Assembly: GCA_025449435.1 (NCBI GenBank)
Contig: JANWJO010000178.1
Span: 1 to 50,863, forward strand
Source: Chloroflexota bacterium
GTDB taxonomy: Bacteria > Chloroflexota > UBA4733
DNA length: 50,863 nucleotides
Reading direction: 5' to 3'
The notes under the pieces are model-generated. The model was not told the origin of the DNA. It searched no databases and saw nothing but the letters and a program-made list of their open reading frames with translations. The first letter of the stretch is position 1. Each line of letters begins with the position of its first letter. Below are positions 13,301 through 21,997 of this stretch, piece after piece. The translations under genes were made by a program, and so were the position numbers.

Positions 13301-13337
13301 AACTGGGGAATGTACCGTCCGGGTACCTTCCCCAGTT
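13301..13337 (-). terminator. intrinsic-type terminator after the M42 peptidase gene
   Basis: AACTGGGGAA (13301-13310) pairs perfectly with TTCCCCAGTT (13328-13337), and an inner GTACC/GGTAC stem follows after one mismatch, leaving a 5-nt loop. It begins 17 nt past the M42 stop at 13354. The T-run is short in the minus direction (GTTTCAG) and slightly better in the plus direction (GTTTTG). Confidence 0.65.
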
Positions 13338-13353
13338 TTGCATGCAGGCTACG

Positions 13354-14406
13354 TTACGGCCCGGCGCGAACCACTGCACACAACCACACCACGAGTGCTT
13401 CGATGTCCGTTTCATCAACGGTTTCGAACGGCGTGTGGGTGTAGCGCGTCGGAAAGGTCACCAGCGCGGTCGGGGTCCCGCCGCGCATGTAGGAAACGCC
13501 GTCACTACCGAAACTGCCAAACACGGCGTGTTGCACGCTGACGCCCGCGCCTGAAGCCACCTGCTCCAGGCGCCTGGTGAGTGCGTGGTCGTAGTGTACG
13601 AGCGAGTCTTTGTGCACCAGCCCTGGCCCACCGCCGAGACGAACTGGCATTGCCGTTTGCCCAACACCTGGTACATCACCGGTGAGCCCGCTTTCTACCA
13701 CGATCGCACCAGAAAACCGGTGCTGTGCCGCCAGCGCGGCGGCGCCAACCACGCCAATTTCCTCTTGAACCGTGGCTACCAGCGACACCTCCCAGCGGCG
13801 CTCACCGGCTGGCACCCGGCTAATGACCTCCGAGATCACGGCGAGCCCGACCCGGTCGTCGCACGCCTTGCCGACAATGTGGTGGCCCAACGTGCGCGTC
13901 GCCACATCCCAAATAATGCGTGTCCCGGGCGTCACTCCCCGGCGCAAGAGTTGCTCGCGCGAGAGGCCGGTATCGACCCACACATCGTTCCACGTCAGTT
14001 CGGTGGGTTCGGGTAGGGCAAGCGTCGCCACGTGTCCTGTTGCCGCGGCGATGTAGCCTGGCAACGCTGCGCCGCGAGCCAGCACACGCACAGGTGTGCC
14101 GACGGTAAACCAATTACGCACACTGGAAGTGCGTTGCCAGGCCTGGCCATTGGCCAGCCACAGGTAGCCGGCGGGGTCGATGGCCCGTACCAAATAGCAC
14201 AGCTCGTCGGCGTGGCCCGCTAGCAGGAGCCGGGGCCCGTTGCCACCGGCGCGGGCGATCACATTGCCCAGCGGTTGTCGCTCGATTTCGCAACCCAAGC
14301 TCGCCCACCACTGGGTGACATAATCCAGTACTGGCCCTTCCTCACCCGACGGACCTGACAGGTCGGTCAGTTCGCGAACGCGCTCAAGCAGGGTGGTGGC
14401 AGTCAT
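13354..14406 (-). CDS. M42 family metallopeptidase (glutamyl-aminopeptidase/endoglucanase-like)
   Basis: 350 aa, usual family length. M42 enzymes are dinuclear-metal aminopeptidases that form cytoplasmic tetrahedral 12-mers and trim peptides. Visible landmarks are the first metal ligand in LLLAGHADELCYLVR (HAD, usually HxD), the shared Asp in GKACDDRVGLAVI, the catalytic Glu pair in TVQEEIGVVGA, an ESGLTGDVPG segment in place of the usual metal-binding Asp loop, and the terminal ligand in PTRYTHTPFETVD. The ATG overlaps the stop of the upstream alcohol dehydrogenase gene by 4 nt. With the M20 peptidase at 28.7 kb and the Dpp-type transporter at 17.6 kb it fits a peptide-scavenging physiology. 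Misannotation as endoglucanase is common for this family. Confidence 0.88.
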   Translation of the reverse strand: MTATTLLERVRELTDLSGPSGEEGPVLDYVTQWWASLGCEIERQPLGNVIARAGGNGPRLLLAGHADELCYLVRAIDPAGYLWLANGQAWQRTSSVRNWFTVGTPVRVLARGAALPGYIAAATGHVATLALPEPTELTWNDVWVDTGLSREQLLRRGVTPGTRIIWDVATRTLGHHIVGKACDDRVGLAVISEVISRVPAGERRWEVSLVATVQEEIGVVGAAALAAQHRFSGAIVVESGLTGDVPGVGQTAMPVRLGGGPGLVHKDSLVHYDHALTRRLEQVASGAGVSVQHAVFGSFGSDGVSYMRGGTPTALVTFPTRYTHTPFETVDETDIEALVVWLCAVVRAGP

Positions 14407-15497
14407 CGAGGGAACACGATAACCGAGCGGAGCGTCTCGCCACGCTCCATGGCGTGAAATGCGCTGTCCACCTGGTCCAGTGTGATGCGGCGCGTGACGA
14501 GTTCATCCAGCTTCAAGTCGCCTTTACGGTACCAATCGGCGAGCAACGGGAAGTCACGCGACGGAAGACAGTCGCCAAACCAGGAGACGCGTAGCGAACC
14601 GCCGAGGTTAAAGAAGCGGGCGAGTGGCAACGTGAGTGTAGCCGTTGGCCCGGGCACACCGATCAACACGCACGTGCCGGCCAAGTCGCGGCTCAGCAGC
14701 GCCTGTTCGAGCGTTTCTGGCTTACCGATGGCCTCGAAGGTGTAATCGGCCCCGTGTCCACCGATCAGGTCCTTGATGCCCTGAATCGGGTCCTCCTGGC
14801 GTGCGTTGATCGTATCAGTCGCGCCAAAGCTGCGAGCCCAGGCGAGTTTGCGATCCTCAACATCCACCGCGATGATGCGTGAGGCGTGTGCCAACTTAGC
14901 CCCCTGGATAACGTTGATGCCTACACCACCGCAGCCAAACACAGCAACAGTGCTGCCGAGCCGGACGTTAGCGGTGTACAGGACAGCGCCGACACCCGTC
15001 ATGACGGCGCAAGCGATGAGGCAGGTTGCATCGGGTGAAAGGTCGCTATCGATCTTCACCGCCTGGCTGGCGGCGACCACCGTGTGGGTGCAAAACGTGC
15101 CAACGCCGAGCACAGGGTGGAGTTGAGCACCATCCCGCTGGGCGTGCATGCGCGGCTGGGCGACGACCGTAGCTGCGCAAAAGTTGTACTGCCCGATCCG
15201 GCAAAAACGGCAGTGTCCGCACGGGGCACGCCGGGCGAGGATGACCAAGTCGCCAACTTTTGGCGACGCCACGCCCTCGCCAGCCCGCTCCACCACGCCG
15301 GTGCCTTCATGGCCGAGGAGGTAGGGAAAGTCAGTACCCATGTTGCCGAGCTTGACGTGCAAGTCGCTGTGACACACGCCACTAGCTAGGATGCGTACGA
15401 GCACCTCACCCGGGCCGGGATCGTCCACGACAAAGGCTTCGATTGCCGTAGCCGTTCCAGCTTGGCGAATGATGGCACCTTGTGCTTGAACAGGCAC
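14403..15497 (-). CDS. zinc-dependent alcohol dehydrogenase, class III-like MDR family
   Basis: 364 aa. It oxidises an alcohol or reduces an aldehyde with NAD(P). Catalytic zinc ligands are the Cys in SGVCHSDLH, the His in LLGHEGTG and the Cys in LIACAVMTGVG. The structural zinc lobe is CGHCRFCRIGQYNFC, with four Cys at 3, 3 and 8 residue spacing. The Rossmann loop is FGCGGVGINVIQG. The layout, including the VMTGVGAVLYTA segment, resembles class III and mycothiol/NDMA-dependent alcohol dehydrogenases; the substrate cannot be assigned. The start is GTG 15497 with GGGGAG 6 nt upstream. It leads the two-gene operon with the M42 peptidase and is divergent from asd across 190 nt. Confidence 0.9.
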   Translation of the reverse strand: MPVQAQGAIIRQAGTATAIEAFVVDDPGPGEVLVRILASGVCHSDLHVKLGNMGTDFPYLLGHEGTGVVERAGEGVASPKVGDLVILARRAPCGHCRFCRIGQYNFCAATVVAQPRMHAQRDGAQLHPVLGVGTFCTHTVVAASQAVKIDSDLSPDATCLIACAVMTGVGAVLYTANVRLGSTVAVFGCGGVGINVIQGAKLAHASRIIAVDVEDRKLAWARSFGATDTINARQEDPIQGIKDLIGGHGADYTFEAIGKPETLEQALLSRDLAGTCVLIGVPGPTATLTLPLARFFNLGGSLRVSWFGDCLPSRDFPLLADWYRKGDLKLDELVTRRITLDQVDSAFHAMERGETLRSVIVFPR

Positions 15498-15687
15498 AAC
15501 ACACTCCCCACTGCTTCAACCTACTGCTTGCACAACACAGCTGCTGGACACATCAACGTGGTTGTACTTCGCTTATGGTGAAGGAACGTTCCCGGTTCGT
15601 CAAGGGGACGGGTGCGCGTGAAGCGGCATGCGATAAACTGAGCAACCGGTGAGTGCCCCCGGTAACTTGACCAGCGGAGGTGCCCAA

Positions 15688-16770
15688 ATGGCGGCGCGCG
15701 TAGCCGTGATCGGCGCGACAGGGATCGTCGGCCAGCAGTTTCTGGTGGCACTCGATAAGCATCCCTGGTTCCAGGTGACCAGGCTCGCCGCATCGGCCCG
15801 CTCGGCCGGCAAGCCGTACCACCAGGCCATACGCGATGCCTCAACGGGAGCATCCCGCTGGCTGTGCGACGAGCCGCTGCCGGCAGCGTTTCACGATCTG
15901 CACGTTGAGGATGCCGCCACCTTTGATCCGGGGGGTCTCGACCTGGTTTTCACCGGCGTCGAGGAAGGTGAGGTCGCCAAAGAGCTGGAGCCCCGGCTCG
16001 CGGCGCGTGTGCCGGTGGTGAGTACCGCGTCGGCGTTCCGGATGGAAACCGATGTGCCTCTGATCATTCCTGGCATCAACGCCCGCCATCTGCCGCTCGT
16101 CACGCGCCAGCGCACCCAGCGTGGCTGGAAAGGGTGGGTACTGCCAATCTGCAACTGCACTACCACTGGCCTTGCCATCACGCTCAAGCCGCTGCTCGAT
16201 GCTGTGGGACTGCGAACAGTCCATATGGTGTCGATGCAATCCCTGTCGGGAGCCGGGCGCAGCCCTGGTGTAAGTGCCTTGGACATCCTGGACAATGTGA
16301 TCCCGTATATCCCGAAGGAAGAAGAGAAAGTACAGCGTGAGGTGCGCAAGGTGCTCGGGACACTGACGAACGACACTATCGAACCGTCAGCGCTGCCATT
16401 GAGCGCCATCTGCACACGCGTCAACGTGCGCGATGGACACACAGAAGCAGTTTTCGCGTCGACAGACAAGCTGTGTAGCACGGAACTTGCGCAAGAGCTG
16501 TTCGCTTGTTTCAAAGGCGACCTGGATGGACTGGCGTTGCCCTCAGCGCCTCAGCGGCCGATCGTCGTGCACACCGACCCGTACCGGCCGCAGCCGCGCC
16601 TGGATCGCAACACGGATCAGGGCATGGCGACGACGGTTGGGCGGATCAACACGCACGATGTCGAACCCAATGGCCTGAAATGGGTACTGGTGTCGCATAA
16701 CACGCGCATGGGTGCGGCGCGTGGTGCGGTGTTGCTTGGTGAACTTGCCTACAAGCAAGGCCTTCTGTAG
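15688..16770 (+). CDS. asd: aspartate-semialdehyde dehydrogenase (archaeal/fungal type)
   Basis: 360 aa from ATG 15688, behind the strong site GGAGGTGCCCAA; a GTG at 15649 is in frame but has no ribosome site. The enzyme reduces aspartyl-4-phosphate to the semialdehyde for Lys/Thr/Met synthesis. The N-terminal NADP loop is VAVIGATGIVGQQFL. The active-site Cys is in PICNCTTTGLAITL. The segment MQSLSGAGRSPGVSALDILD followed by NVIPYIPKEEEKVQREV is diagnostic of the archaeal/fungal branch, not the typical bacterial one. The Arg/His catalytic pair lies in TRVNVRDGHTEA. No aspartokinase or dapA is adjacent. It is convergent with the small gene at 16791. Confidence 0.92.
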   Translation: MAARVAVIGATGIVGQQFLVALDKHPWFQVTRLAASARSAGKPYHQAIRDASTGASRWLCDEPLPAAFHDLHVEDAATFDPGGLDLVFTGVEEGEVAKELEPRLAARVPVVSTASAFRMETDVPLIIPGINARHLPLVTRQRTQRGWKGWVLPICNCTTTGLAITLKPLLDAVGLRTVHMVSMQSLSGAGRSPGVSALDILDNVIPYIPKEEEKVQREVRKVLGTLTNDTIEPSALPLSAICTRVNVRDGHTEAVFASTDKLCSTELAQELFACFKGDLDGLALPSAPQRPIVVHTDPYRPQPRLDRNTDQGMATTVGRINTHDVEPNGLKWVLVSHNTRMGAARGAVLLGELAYKQGLL

Positions 16771-16790
16771 GCAGTCCGTGACGCCGCTGG

Positions 16791-17294
16791 TCAGAACTCG
16801 CTTTCGGGGATTTCGGCTGCCCAGTCGCCTAAGCGGAAGGACCGTACGGTCTGGAAAAAGGCGGGCAACCAGTGGTCGAACTGTTCGACGGTCGCTCCTT
16901 GGGCAACCAGCCGGGCCTGCAGCGTACCGCGATAGACCAGCCTAACCCATCGTTTGCGGGTGATGCCTTCGTGCTCGAAGGTGTGGCGTGCCTCCATCGT
17001 AATCAGGTTGCCCACCACTTCACCCTCTGACGATTCAATGACGGACTGCGGCAGTTTGCGCAAGCCAGTGAGAAAGCCGGACTTGAGTGCCGAGAGATCG
17101 CCAGGTTGTACCTCAAAGCCGAGGTCCAAGCTCTCAACCGAAAAGCTGGTGAGCGGTTCGGCAGGGTCGGGTGCGTACATGATGCCTGAACCGGTGGTGG
17201 TATCCAGCTCAAGGGGATGCCACTCCAGGGGAACGAAGAAGCTATACGCACGCGCTGGCTCACGGTAGAGCAACAGGCCGTTGAATGGCAGCAT
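16791..17294 (-). CDS. hypothetical protein, PsbP/DUF1795-like
   Basis: 167 aa from ATG 17294 (MLPFNGLLLYREPARAYSFF); the frame is open to 17363 but the extra residues look non-coding. It has one small mixed alpha/beta domain: an N-terminal YREPARAYSFFVPLEWHPLE segment followed by surface-active-like strands, and a C-terminal FDHWLPAFFQTVRSFRLGDW close to the ending of PsbP-like and DUF1795 proteins, which often read F..i..SF... No signal peptide or membrane segment is visible. No good ribosome site precedes the ATG. The function is unknown; the family comparison is from overall pattern only. Confidence 0.6.
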   Translation of the reverse strand: MLPFNGLLLYREPARAYSFFVPLEWHPLELDTTTGSGIMYAPDPAEPLTSFSVESLDLGFEVQPGDLSALKSGFLTGLRKLPQSVIESSEGEVVGNLITMEARHTFEHEGITRKRWVRLVYRGTLQARLVAQGATVEQFDHWLPAFFQTVRSFRLGDWAAEIPESEF

Positions 17295-17442
17295 GTGGGA
17301 GGCCGGGGGTTTGCTGGACACCAACAACCATCTTCCTGGACATACCGACGTCATCGAACACATGACGGCATGCGCTGCATTTCAATGCCACGCCAGTGCG
17401 AATGTCGCCGCCGGGGAGCCCGTGCCGGCTTCGGCGCTTGGC

Positions 17443-17470
17443 TTGCGTTCCACAACCCTTGATCTATAAT
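17443..17470 (+). promoter_or_regulatory. sigma-70-type promoter of the peptide ABC operon
   Basis: TTGCGT (17443-17448) and a perfect TATAAT (17465-17470) are separated by 16 nt. The next gene is the binding protein starting at 17602, so the leader would be about 125 nt. No other gene lies between, and the region is not coding. Confidence 0.6.
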
Positions 17471-17601
17471 AGCGCAAACGCTGGGGTTCGAGACGTATGT
17501 CCTCGCTTGATGTGCCTATAGGAACCACTTCCACTGCACGTGGATAGGGACGGACGGACCGGCGTTTCGGCGTAGAAATTGTTTTCGTGGAGGAGATGCA
17601 G

Positions 17602-19779
17602 ATGGTACAGGCCCCGTTAAATAGGCGACGCTTCCTGCGATACTCAGCGATGACCGCGGCGGGTGTGCTCGTGACGGCATGTGGCACGACTGCGACGACA
17701 ACTTCTACTACCAGCGCAGCCGCCACCAGTGCAGCCGCCACCAGTGCGGCTGCCACTAGCGCGGCTGCCACCACCAGTGCGGCAGCCACCAGTGCCTCCG
17801 CCAATACCGCCATCGCGGCGACTACGTCGGCTGCTGCCACTACCACCCAAGCCATTACCCTCGCCAGCGCGGTGACCACTGCCGCGACGGCTTCGGTCGC
17901 CTCTGGCAAATACAAGGAAGCGCCGCAACTCGCAGCGCTCGTGCAGGCCGGCAAGTTGCCGCCGGTCGACCAGCGCCTCCCGACCAATCCGCGCGTCATC
18001 ACGCCACTGCAGCAAGTGGGCGAGTATGGCGGCATCTGGCATCGAGCCTACTCGGGACTGTCTGATCGCTGGGGGCCGACCAAGCTCATCGAAGAGCCGC
18101 TGTCTCGCTGGCAAGCACCAGACGTGAACACCATTCAAGTAGTACCCAACTTTGTGGAGAAGTGGGACCAGAACAGCGACGCGACAGAGTTTACGTTCCA
18201 CCTCCGCCAGGGGGTGAAGTGGTCCGACGGCCAGCCTGTCACCACCGCCGACGCCAAATTCTGGTGGGAAGATGTCCAGCAGAACAAGGACTTGTCTCCC
18301 GCACCGTCGTTCGTCATAAGCCAGACCACCGGCGGCAAAACCACATTTGCAACTGTGGACTTCCCGGACGACTTCACCATACACGTCAAGTACGCAGCCC
18401 CGTTCCCGCTTTTGACTATCCTCATGGCGAAACTCGGAGGGGCAGGGCCAGCGCAGCCGGCCTTTATCGTGCCGTCTCATTACCTGAAGCAGTACCACAC
18501 TAAGTATGGTGATCAGGCGTTCATCAACGCTGCGATCAAGAAAGCTGGTGTTCAGAACTGGACCCAATTGTGGGGCAACGCCGGAGATATGCAGGGGCCA
18601 ATTGCTTTCTGGCTACTCAACCCCGAGCTGCCGGTGGTAACAGCGTGGAAGATCGGTACGCCGCCTCCTGGTGACCCGATGACCATGGTGCGCAACCCCT
18701 ATTACTGGATGGTTGATACTTCAGGCAACCAGTTGCCGTACATCGACCAGATCAACCACAACCTGTTCCAGAACCAGCAGGTGCTCAACTTGTGGATTGC
18801 CAGTGGCAAGATCGACCAGCAGATGCGCTTCTTAACCGCCGGGGACTATACCTTCTATAAGCAAAACGAGTCCAAGGGTGGCTACCGCACCCTCAACTGG
18901 CGGTCTGCCTCGACCAGCTGCTACTACTTCAGTTTGAACGCACCCGACCCCGTACTCGCCAAGCTGTTTGACACGCCAGATTTCCGGCAAGCCGTGAACT
19001 TGGCGGTGAACCGCGACGAGATCAACCAACTCATCTACAACGGCCTGGGCACCGCACGCCAGTATTCGCCGGTGCGCGGCTCGCCAGAGTTTGATGCCGG
19101 CATGACCAGTGCTTGGGCACAGTACGACGTGGCCAAAGCCAACTCCTTGCTCGACGGCCTCGGATTGAAGATGGGATCCGACGGTGTGCGTCAGCGGCCG
19201 GATGGCAAGCCGCTGGAGATTGTGATGGAGCACACCGCCATTCAGGGATCGCCTGATCTCGAAGCCCACAACCGCATGGTGACGTATTGGGCCAAGGTGG
19301 GCATCAAGATCGACCTCAAGTTCGACGAACGCGCCCTGGACGAACAGCGCGTGCACGACGCTGCCGTGACCGCTACGGGCGGGTTCTCGTGGGATCGCTC
19401 ATCAGTGGTCAAAGCCGACCCCGGCCGGTTCTTGGGGACGATCGACGACGGCCCCTGGGCGCCAGCCTACGGCCACTGGTACGCCAAATCTCCCTACAAG
19501 CAGGCTCAGCCACCGAATGGCCACCCCATCACCAAGATATGGTCCTTGTGGGACCAGACGCAAGTCGAGCCCGACGAGACCAAGCGCGATGCGCTGTTCC
19601 AGCAGTTGATCGGCGTACATAAGGCGACACCGTTCGCCGTGGGCACCGTTGGTGAGCTGGTGCAGCCCATGATCGCGAAAACCAACTTCCTGAACTGTGC
19701 TGGCGGCTACATCGACGACGACACCTTGCGCGACGACGGCCTGACGTATCCCTGCCAGTACTTCATGAAGCAGTCCTAG
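17602..19779 (+). CDS. ABC transporter substrate-binding lipoprotein, family 5 (peptide/nickel/oligosaccharide)
   Basis: 725 aa from ATG 17602, with GGAGGAG ending 6 nt upstream; an in-frame GTG at 17587 overlaps that site. The N-terminus has a Tat-like RRRFLRYS and a lipobox ending at Cys27 (VLVTACG), so the protein should be exported and lipid-anchored. Residues about 30-95 are an Ala/Thr/Ser linker with an SAAAT repeat encoded by 15-nt units. The body is a family 5 solute-binding fold (TEFTFHLRQGVKWSDGQPVT, YYFSLNAPDP, FDTPDFRQAVNLAVNRDEI). It is longer than DppA/OppA (about 530 aa), in part because of the linker. It is the first gene of the operon. The ligand is unknown; peptides are likely but oligosaccharides also occur in this family. 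Confidence 0.9.
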   Translation: MVQAPLNRRRFLRYSAMTAAGVLVTACGTTATTTSTTSAAATSAAATSAAATSAAATTSAAATSASANTAIAATTSAAATTTQAITLASAVTTAATASVASGKYKEAPQLAALVQAGKLPPVDQRLPTNPRVITPLQQVGEYGGIWHRAYSGLSDRWGPTKLIEEPLSRWQAPDVNTIQVVPNFVEKWDQNSDATEFTFHLRQGVKWSDGQPVTTADAKFWWEDVQQNKDLSPAPSFVISQTTGGKTTFATVDFPDDFTIHVKYAAPFPLLTILMAKLGGAGPAQPAFIVPSHYLKQYHTKYGDQAFINAAIKKAGVQNWTQLWGNAGDMQGPIAFWLLNPELPVVTAWKIGTPPPGDPMTMVRNPYYWMVDTSGNQLPYIDQINHNLFQNQQVLNLWIASGKIDQQMRFLTAGDYTFYKQNESKGGYRTLNWRSASTSCYYFSLNAPDPVLAKLFDTPDFRQAVNLAVNRDEINQLIYNGLGTARQYSPVRGSPEFDAGMTSAWAQYDVAKANSLLDGLGLKMGSDGVRQRPDGKPLEIVMEHTAIQGSPDLEAHNRMVTYWAKVGIKIDLKFDERALDEQRVHDAAVTATGGFSWDRSSVVKADPGRFLGTIDDGPWAPAYGHWYAKSPYKQAQPPNGHPITKIWSLWDQTQVEPDETKRDALFQQLIGVHKATPFAVGTVGELVQPMIAKTNFLNCAGGYIDDDTLRDDGLTYPCQYFMKQS
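17713..17790 (+). repeat. 15-nt tandem repeat encoding the SAAAT linker
   Basis: Five imperfect in-frame copies of AGTGCAGCCGCCACC and variants lie in a row (one with an extra ACC), inside the binding-protein gene just after the lipobox. They encode Ser-Ala-Ala-Ala-Thr. Such repeats can change length by slippage without a frameshift. Confidence 0.7.
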
Positions 19780-19792
19780 AGGAAGAACCTCA

Positions 19793-19831
19793 ATGAGCCC
19801 TGCCGGCCCTTTACAAACCGGCAGGGTTCAT
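19793..19831 (+). other. intra-operon stem-loop after the binding-protein gene
   Basis: ATGAGCCCTGCCGG pairs with CCGGCAGGGTTCAT: 14 bp with a single G-U, and an 11-nt loop. It sits 13 nt after the binding-protein stop and 14 nt before the permease ATG. Its position matches the stem-loops in other ABC operons that protect the 3' end of the binding-protein message and lower permease expression. No T-run follows. Confidence 0.7.
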
Positions 19832-19845
19832 AGTGGGAAGCAACC

Positions 19846-20838
19846 ATGATTCAGTATATGATCCGCCGGCTAATCCTAGCCATACCTACGGTCATCGTTA
19901 TCTCCATGCTTTCCTTCGCCATCATCCAGCTTGCTCCTGGCAACTTTATGGACGACTACGCGGCGCAGCTGGCTCAGCAGGGTGAGCAGATCTCCGATCA
20001 ACAGCTCAAAGCACTCGAAGACGCCTATGGATTGAATGATCCTGGTTACGTCCAGTATTTCAAGTGGGTGGCACGCATCGTGACGCACGGGGATTTTGGG
20101 CAGTCCCTGGAGTGGAACCAACCGGTGTCTACCCTTATTTGGGGCCGCCTGGGGTGGACGGTCGTGCTGGTTGTGCTCACGCTGCTCGCAACCTGGATCA
20201 TGGCCATCCCCATCGGTATCTATTCAGCGACCCATCAGTACTCGAAAGCCGACTACACCTTCACGGCACTGGGCTTTATCGGGCTCGGTGTGCCTGGTTT
20301 CATGCTCGCCCTGGTGCTCATGTGGATAGGTGTGTCCCATTTCAGCATGGATGTCGGCGGCGTGTTTTCCCAGCAATACGAAACCGCCCCCTGGTCACTC
20401 GGTAAGTTCATCGACCTGCTGAAGCACCTGTGGATTCCGCTCTTGGTGGGCTCCACTGAAGGCACAGCCGGGCTTATCCGCGTATTGCGGGCGAACTTGC
20501 TCGACGAGATGCACAAGCCGTACGTGACGGCGGTGCGGGCGCGCGGTCTCGACGAGCGCACCTTGACGGTGGAATATCCGGTGCGCGTGGCACTCAACCC
20601 CATCGTGAGCTCCATTGGCTTTACGTTGCCCGACCTGATTTCGGGCGGCGTTATCCTGTCGGTGGTGATGAGCCTGCCGACAATCGGGCCACTCCTGTTG
20701 AACGCTCTCACGGCCAAGGACATGTACCTTGCGGGGACCCTCCTTCTGATCGTAGGCATCTTGACCATCATCGGCACCATGATCTCGGATATCCTGCTCG
20801 CCTGGCTGGATCCGCGTATTCGATTTGGGTCAGCATGA
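19846..20838 (+). CDS. ABC transporter permease, DppB/OppB type
   Basis: 330 aa. It is an inner-membrane subunit with about six hydrophobic segments, beginning with MIRRLILAIPTVIVISMLSF. The typical DppB N-terminal element FAIIQLAPGNF and the helix-contact (EAA) loop YVTAVRARGLDERTLTVEYP near residues 226-245 are present; this loop docks on the ATPases. The periplasmic segment after the first helix (about 60 residues) is usual. It forms the channel with the product of the next gene, which starts 1 nt after this gene's stop. Confidence 0.92.
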   Translation: MIQYMIRRLILAIPTVIVISMLSFAIIQLAPGNFMDDYAAQLAQQGEQISDQQLKALEDAYGLNDPGYVQYFKWVARIVTHGDFGQSLEWNQPVSTLIWGRLGWTVVLVVLTLLATWIMAIPIGIYSATHQYSKADYTFTALGFIGLGVPGFMLALVLMWIGVSHFSMDVGGVFSQQYETAPWSLGKFIDLLKHLWIPLLVGSTEGTAGLIRVLRANLLDEMHKPYVTAVRARGLDERTLTVEYPVRVALNPIVSSIGFTLPDLISGGVILSVVMSLPTIGPLLLNALTAKDMYLAGTLLLIVGILTIIGTMISDILLAWLDPRIRFGSA

Positions 20839-20839
20839 G

Positions 20840-21997
20840 ATGACGATTGTCGCTGGAACCGCCCTTGAAGCGCCCGACCTGCCGGAAGAGCGCGAGGCGG
20901 ATCGTAAGCTCTCCGTCGCGTCGCCGTGGACGCTCGTGTGGTGGCGCTTCCGCAAGCACAAGATCGCCCTAGGTGCCAGCGTGCTGGTGATCATGTACTA
21001 CTTGACAGCCGTTTTCTGCGAGTTTGTGGCGCCCACCGACCCCAACGCCATCAACGGAACGTTTCGCTATGTGCAACCTCAGGGTATCAGCTTTCACGAC
21101 GCGCAAGGCCACTTCTCGCTCATCCCAGGTGTGTACGGCCTTGCGCTCCATCGCGACTCGGTGACGCTGCAGTTGACCTACACCACGGACAAGACCAAAT
21201 GGTTCCCCCTGCAACTCTTTGCCCAGGGTACGCCGTACCAGTTGTGGAACGTCATCCCCTGGGATCGCCACCTGATCAGTCTGGGACCCAATAACAGCGA
21301 CCAAGCGTTTTATCTCTTGGGATCAGATAAGCTCGGCCGGGACATGTTGTCGCGCGTCGTGTACGCGTCACGGGTGTCACTTTCGCTTGGCCTCATCGGC
21401 GTGGCCTTGAGCTTGCTGCTTGGCGTGATTTTGGGTGGCATCTCAGGCTACTACGGCGGAGGACCTGACCTGCTCATCCAGCGCATCATCGAGTTCGTGA
21501 GGTCAATGCCGACCATTCCATTGTGGCTGGCACTGTCGGCCATTCTGCCACCGACCTGGTCGCCGCTCCTGGTGTATTTTGGTATCACGTGCATCCTGTC
21601 GCTGCTCAACTGGACCCGGCTGGCGCGGGAAGTGCGCGGCCGGTTTGCTCAATTGCGCGATGAGGACTTTGTGATGGCGGCGCGTTTCGCTGGCGCTAGC
21701 GAGCCACGTATCATCTTCCGGCACATGGTGCCGTCGTTCACCTCCCACATCATCGCCATCACCACACTGGCCATCCCCGGCATGATTTTGGGTGAGACGG
21801 CGCTGAGCTTCTTGGGGCTCGGTTTGCGCTCACCCATCGTGAGCTGGGGCGTGTTGCTCCAAGATGCACAGAGTGTGCAGACCGTGTCGCTGTACCCCTG
21901 GTTGCTGGTCCCGGCACTGTCGGTCGTGGTAGTCATCCTGGCCTTCAACTTCATGGGTGATGGCTTGCGCGATGCGGCAGACCCCTATGCGCGATAA
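20840..21997 (+). CDS. ABC transporter permease, DppC/OppC type, with an enlarged periplasmic loop
   Basis: 385 aa from ATG 20840, directly after the dppB-like stop; a TTG at 20825 is in frame but less likely. DppC proteins are usually near 300 aa. Here an insert of about 80 residues (from NAINGTFRYVQPQGISF to PYQLWNVIPWDRHLISL) sits between the first helix and the conserved FLLGTD-like element (YLLGSDKLGRDMLSRVVYA). This larger loop presumably faces outside and contacts the binding protein. The EAA loop is DEDFVMAARFAGASEPRIIF. The end, [15 protein letters not shown], is standard. The last codons overlap the next gene. Confidence 0.9.
   Translation: MTIVAGTALEAPDLPEEREADRKLSVASPWTLVWWRFRKHKIALGASVLVIMYYLTAVFCEFVAPTDPNAINGTFRYVQPQGISFHDAQGHFSLIPGVYGLALHRDSVTLQLTYTTDKTKWFPLQLFAQGTPYQLWNVIPWDRHLISLGPNNSDQAFYLLGSDKLGRDMLSRVVYASRVSLSLGLIGVALSLLLGVILGGISGYYGGGPDLLIQRIIEFVRSMPTIPLWLALSAILPPTWSPLLVYFGITCILSLLNWTRLAREVRGRFAQLRDEDFVMAARFAGASEPRIIFRHMVPSFTSHIIAITTLAIPGMILGETALSFLGLGLRSPIVSWGVLLQDAQSVQTVSLYPWLLVPALSVVVVILAFNFMGDGLRDAADPYAR

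Noticed and set aside
17382..18567. Repetitive frames opposite the binding-protein gene rich in Ala/Val or Gly/Arg/Ser
   Set aside because: They arise from the reverse complement of the SAAAT linker repeats.
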